A stretch of 64,000 bases of DNA from the NCBI GenBank assembly GCA_949297215.1, contig CASFRV010000003.1:42495-106494 (forward strand), in the 5' to 3' direction. Positions 60,349 to 64,000 of the stretch are shown here, piece by piece. Source of the stretch: an uncultured Bacteroidales bacterium. GTDB lineage: Bacteria; Bacteroidota; Bacteroidia; Bacteroidales; Bacteroidaceae. How positions within the stretch are numbered: position 1 is the first letter of the stretch; every line of letters starts with the position of its first letter. The position numbers were made by a program, and so were the translations under genes. Below the pieces are notes generated by a model. The model did not search any database and was not told the DNA's origin. It worked only from the letters and a program-made list of their open reading frames with translations.

Positions 60349-63278
60349 TGCGCATCACAGGCCTTTTTCTGTGCCTCTTTTTGCTTCTTCCGGTGTCTGC
60401 GGCGGCACAAAAGGACGAGAAAGAACGGTTACGGCAAGCCCTTGACCGTTTTTTCTCGTCCTATTCTGTTCCCGGCTATCATCCGCACGACGCCATGGGC
60501 GTCGACAGCTTCCGGGCCGACGACCGGGAGCGCACTCTCGCGATTTATGCCAACGAGCCTTTTAGTTCGCAACCTTTTACTTCCGACGGTATCGACGCCT
60601 TGCGGGAGCGGTTGCGGCTGTCGTTGCCACAGCCGTATAACGCCTATCGCCTTACTGTTATGGACGGAAAGGGGCAGAATATCTACGAGCTTGTGCCCAA
60701 TATATTCCGCAAGTCGGACGAAGACCGCTCCCGTTTGTGGGGTACTCTCTCTTACAATGGCAATCCGTGGGTTCGCAACGTTTCGCTCCCCTACTCTGTT
60801 TCGCGCGGACTTTCCGGCCGCCATCTTTTCGTCTGGCCCAGCCATGGCCGCTACTATAAAAACGAAAAGCAGCAGTGGGTGTGGCAGCGTCCAAATCTTT
60901 ATTGCACGACGGAAGACCTGTTTACCCAGTCCATCGTCGTGCCCTATCTCCTGCCCATGCTCGAAAAGGCCGGCGCCGTCGTTTATACGCCCCGTGAGCG
61001 CGACGTTCAGGACCGCGAGGCGATAGTGGACAACGACCGGCCCGAACGTGGAGGCACGTATGTCGAGACGGCATACCCCGAATACGCCTGGAAAACGTCG
61101 GTTGATACGGCTTTCGCAAGCCCCACCCCGCCGCTGGTCGACGGCGAAAACCCCTTCCGTCTCGGCACGGCGCGCGAAATTGCCGTCACCCCGCGGCGCA
61201 CACGCCTTTCCACGGCTTCGTGGGAGCCCGATCTCCCCCATGCCGGGCGTTATGCCGTTTACGTTTCGTATGTCAGCAGGCCCAACAGCGTGAGCGACGC
61301 CCATTATATCGTTTACCACAAAGGCGGGCGCACGCTTTTCCACGTCAACCAGCAGATGGGCGGAGGCACGTGGGTCTATCTCGGCACTTTCGAATTTGAT
61401 GCCGGCCGTCCGCGCGAAAACCGTGTCGTCCTGACCAACCAGAGCGACTATCGCGGCGTCGTTACGGCCGATGCCGTCCGCTTTGGCGGTGGCCGTGGCC
61501 TCGTCAGCCGTGAGGCAGCCGGTACGAGCGGCATGCCCCGCTTTCTCGAGGCGGCTCGCTACCAGGCGCAGTGGTGTGGCATGCCCACCCGGGTCTATTA
61601 TACGACCGAAGGCGCCGACGATTACGTCGACGACATCCGGGCCCGCTCCTATATGTGCAACTACATGAGCGGCGGGAGCGTCTACCGTCCCGGCCGGCCG
61701 GGCCTTGGCGTTCCCATCGAGCTTTCGCTGGCGCTCCACAGCGACGCCGGTTTCCATCGCGACGGGCGTCCTTACGGCTCGTTGGGTATCTGCACCACGG
61801 CCGACAGTCGCGGCTTTTTCCATTTCTCTTCTGGGCTTTCGCGCAAGGCTTCGCGCGACCTCATCGGCATCCTCCTGTCGTCCGTCACGGCCGACCTCTC
61901 GCAGGCTTTCGGCATTAGCTGGCCGCGCCGCGAACTGTGGGACCGCAACTACGGCGAGTCGCGCACGCCCGACGTCCCTTCGGCAATCGTTGAGATGCTT
62001 TCGCACCAAAGCTTCGCCGACCTGCGTTACGGCCACGACCCCTGGTTCAAGTTCACCTTGGCGCGCAGCCTGTATAAAGGCGTCCTGCGTTTCGTTGCGC
62101 ACAGCCACGGGCAGGCCGAAAGCGTTGTGCAGCCGCTTCCCGTCGGCCGTTTCGCCGCCCGGCTCGAAGCGTCGGGCGACACGGTCAGCCTCTCGTGGCA
62201 GCCCACGCCCGACCCGCTCGATTCCACCGCCTGCACCACGGCTTACGTCGTCTATACTAAGGAAGACGACGGCCCCTTCGACAACGGGCGCCTCATAGCT
62301 GGTCGCACCTCGTTGCGCCTTCCCGTTGCGCGCGGCACACGCTATGCTTTCCGCGTGACGGCCGTCAACGATGGCGGCGAAAGCTTCCCGTCCGAGACGT
62401 TGAGCGTTTTCAGCGCCCCCTCGCCCATTGCCCACGTGCTTGTGGTCAACGGCTTCACCCGCCTGAGCGGTCCCGCCACGGTCGAAACGCCCGACAGTCT
62501 CGGGTTCGATCTTGAGGCCGACCCCGGCGTGCCCTATATGTACACGGCTGCTTTCTGCGGGCCGCAGGTCAACTTCGACCCTGCGGCGCCCGGAACCGGC
62601 GACCCCGACGGACTGGGCTATTCCGCGACCACTTGGGAGGGCCGCCTCATGGCCGGCAACACGTTCAACTACCCTGAAGCCCACGGACGGGCCATCGCTG
62701 CTGCCGGCCGCTATTCTTACTCCTCGTGCAGCCGGGCTGCGTTTTGCGACGAGGCATTCTCTCTCGCGCCCTACGCCGCCATCGACTATATCGCAGGTTT
62801 GCAGCGCGACGTGCCCCACAACCTGCGTCCCGCTCCGCTTTTCGACGCTCCGGTGCGGCAGCGCCTCGAAGGCTATTCGCGCAGCGGGGGAAGCCTGCTG
62901 GTGAGCGGTGCCTATTTGGGCTCGGCCCTGCACAGCAGCGAGGAGCGCGATTTTGCCGACAAGGTGCTGAAATATTGCTACGACGGAGCGGCCGATGCGG
63001 ACGTGGCCGAGCAGATGACCGGGCTCGGACTGCAAATCCCCGTCTACCTCCGTCCCAACGCCGACCACTATGCCGCCGTCCGTCCCGACGCCATCCGCCC
63101 CACCGACAAGGCTGCTTTTCCCGCCTTCGCTTTCAGCAACGGGCAGCCGGCCGGTGTTGCCTGGCGCAACGGGCGTCAGGGAGTGGTGGCCATGAGCTTC
63201 CCCTTCGAGTGCATCCGCAGCGGGCGCATGCAGGCCCGTGCCATGGAGGCTTTTCTGCGTTTTCTGTTGGAGCAGTAG
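60348..63278 (+). CDS. Secreted amidase with golvesin-like insert and Fn3 domain
   Basis: 976 residues with signal peptide (LFLCLFLLLPVSAAA). An N-acetylmuramoyl-L-alanine amidase-3-like core with probable zinc ligands His166 (WPSHGRYY), Glu189 (TTEDLF) and His464 (LALHSDAGF) is split by a golvesin C-terminal-like beta domain (about 290-380, AGRYAVYVSYVSRPN, WVYLGTFEF). A fibronectin type III domain (about 600-690) and a C-terminal Rossmann-like region (LLVSGAYLGSAL) follow. Relatives are often misnamed xanthan lyase. Likely cell-wall hydrolysis or modification in the periplasm. Translationally coupled to the acyltransferase. Confidence 0.82.
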   Translation: MRITGLFLCLFLLLPVSAAAQKDEKERLRQALDRFFSSYSVPGYHPHDAMGVDSFRADDRERTLAIYANEPFSSQPFTSDGIDALRERLRLSLPQPYNAYRLTVMDGKGQNIYELVPNIFRKSDEDRSRLWGTLSYNGNPWVRNVSLPYSVSRGLSGRHLFVWPSHGRYYKNEKQQWVWQRPNLYCTTEDLFTQSIVVPYLLPMLEKAGAVVYTPRERDVQDREAIVDNDRPERGGTYVETAYPEYAWKTSVDTAFASPTPPLVDGENPFRLGTAREIAVTPRRTRLSTASWEPDLPHAGRYAVYVSYVSRPNSVSDAHYIVYHKGGRTLFHVNQQMGGGTWVYLGTFEFDAGRPRENRVVLTNQSDYRGVVTADAVRFGGGRGLVSREAAGTSGMPRFLEAARYQAQWCGMPTRVYYTTEGADDYVDDIRARSYMCNYMSGGSVYRPGRPGLGVPIELSLALHSDAGFHRDGRPYGSLGICTTADSRGFFHFSSGLSRKASRDLIGILLSSVTADLSQAFGISWPRRELWDRNYGESRTPDVPSAIVEMLSHQSFADLRYGHDPWFKFTLARSLYKGVLRFVAHSHGQAESVVQPLPVGRFAARLEASGDTVSLSWQPTPDPLDSTACTTAYVVYTKEDDGPFDNGRLIAGRTSLRLPVARGTRYAFRVTAVNDGGESFPSETLSVFSAPSPIAHVLVVNGFTRLSGPATVETPDSLGFDLEADPGVPYMYTAAFCGPQVNFDPAAPGTGDPDGLGYSATTWEGRLMAGNTFNYPEAHGRAIAAAGRYSYSSCSRAAFCDEAFSLAPYAAIDYIAGLQRDVPHNLRPAPLFDAPVRQRLEGYSRSGGSLLVSGAYLGSALHSSEERDFADKVLKYCYDGAADADVAEQMTGLGLQIPVYLRPNADHYAAVRPDAIRPTDKAAFPAFAFSNGQPAGVAWRNGRQGVVAMSFPFECIRSGRMQARAMEAFLRFLLEQ

Positions 63279-64000
63279 GCCCGCCCGGCTGAGCTGTTTC
63301 TTTCCTTCCCTCCAAGATGAATACTAAATATAATTGGCTTATTGTAAGCGGTATATGATTTTATATTGTTGTTTGAGTAACAAAATAGCAACAATATAAA
63401 TTATTAAATGTAAATACGGAAAGGGGCGAAGAATATGTTGCAGGGAGCCATATGCAAGATAGAGAACGTGCCTAGTATCGGGTTTGTAAACTTTATCGTA
63501 CACACATGGTGAGAAATGTGTTTTGAGTTGTGTACAAAGTTTCGCAAAATAATATCATTCAATTCATTGCGGAATGAAACATTATTTGTATTTTCGCTAT
63601 TGTAATTTGAAAAATGTCTTATCTATGATGTATGAATGGTGATAAAAGCACAGATAAATGCCACCCGTATATAACAAATATTTCTTGTTCAAACGGTGCT
63701 TCGCCTTGTCAGGCGGAGATTTTTTCCGTGCCATCACTGTTTCATAAGGCCATTTTCAGCTTCGAGAAACATCTGTACGATGTATTAAATAAGCCTGTCG
63801 CAAATTTGGAAATGTGTGAAATTCGTGTACACACACACACATTCTGACCGGCATTCCCCGCGCGTTAATTTACTTATTTTCAAAAAGATACACAAGGATG
63901 GGAACTCTTTTTTCAGGAGTTTTCCGCCCTTTTCCGTATTCGTATGTCCTCTTTTATCCACCTTCAAACTGAATGATGTATGAATACAGAAACAATATAT
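63279..64000. other. AT-rich region without recognisable genes
   Basis: About 720 bases to the right edge, clearly AT-richer than the preceding gene. Contains an inverted repeat GTACACA (63498-63504)/TGTGTAC (63529-63535) and a short CA microsatellite near 63828-63841. Small open frames on both strands show no family resemblance. Possible border of an accessory region or a long upstream regulatory stretch. Confidence 0.5.

Noticed and set aside
60429-63068. Minus-strand open frame of 879 codons
   Set aside because: It is antisense to the secreted amidase, which has a signal peptide, catalytic motifs and domain structure. The antisense translation is low-complexity Arg/Ala/Gly-rich with no motif.
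63498-63535. Terminator or operator from the GTACACA/TGTGTAC inverted repeat
   Set aside because: Only 7 paired bases with a 24-base gap, no T-tract and no neighbouring gene to give it meaning.
63632-63847. Plus-strand frame of 71 codons in the AT-rich tail
   Set aside because: No resemblance to a family, runs into a CA microsatellite, no promoter or ribosome site seen.

Overview
The window is a gene-dense piece of chromosome from a fairly GC-rich member of the order Bacteroidales (phylum Bacteroidota). The evidence is: a PorE-like type IX secretion accessory lipoprotein; two short primary-type sigma factors without region 1.1; several protein families restricted to this phylum (DUF4295, DUF4199, DUF6048, DUF6452, HU-CCDC81/SPOR); the conserved rpmB-rpmG-DUF4295-ftsY order; and promoters of the Bacteroidota type (TTTG or TTG at -33, about 20 bases, then TAnnTTTG at -7) in front of many genes. 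I cannot name the genus from sequence alone. No phage, insertion sequence, integrase or CRISPR array is visible. Almost all genes look like core genes.

Layout. 1-6.7 kb: porE-like gene (cut by the left edge), nagA, rpoD, a phosphosugar mutase and nudC. 6.7-16 kb: a Rel-type ppGpp synthetase with an eroded hydrolase domain, an outer-membrane-type protein, tRNA-Glu and tRNA-Ser, a lipoprotein with a histidinol-phosphate aminotransferase homologue that has lost its catalytic lysine, nadC, and a secreted C69 dipeptidase. 16-19 kb: rplM-rpsI-rpsB-tsf. 19-25.4 kb: a visibly AT-richer block with rng, a 29-residue basic protein, HU, rpiB, tkt, then rpmF-fabH. 25.4-32 kb: era, der, a small lipoprotein, a hemerythrin-LuxR regulator, and a NarL-type response regulator with its TPR histidine kinase. 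32-38.3 kb: two tandem promoter-bearing repeats, nadE, a BatD-like protein, a nitroreductase, an HtrA protease and a second sigma factor.

38.4-40.4 kb holds a compact cassette: a small secreted protein, an HPr-kinase-like ATPase, an S24/S26 peptidase and a PqqD-like protein. This looks like an orphan peptide-maturation cassette. 40.4-46 kb: Crp-family regulator, apbE, mntP, DUF6048/DUF6452 proteins, a polyprenyl-phosphate glycosyltransferase and DUF4199, all on the minus strand. 46-53.5 kb: map, tsaD, pncC, rpmB, rpmG, DUF4295, ftsY, rimO and HU genes. At 51.7-55.4 kb two neighbouring proteins share one plan: a cytoplasmic HU-type DNA-binding domain, one membrane helix, and a periplasmic peptidoglycan-binding domain (LysM in one, SPOR in the other). 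Together with an HU protein and an FHA protein they suggest a machine linking the nucleoid to the cell wall.

56-59.5 kb is a 2-oxoacid:ferredoxin oxidoreductase operon with two non-catalytic companions, followed by an acyltransferase and a large multidomain amidase. The last 720 bases are AT-rich and show no gene.

The most rewarding observations are the paired HU-membrane-cell-wall proteins, the PqqD cassette, the degraded aminotransferase, and a dispersed hairpin repeat that carries an intact promoter in front of pgm, nadE and ftsY.
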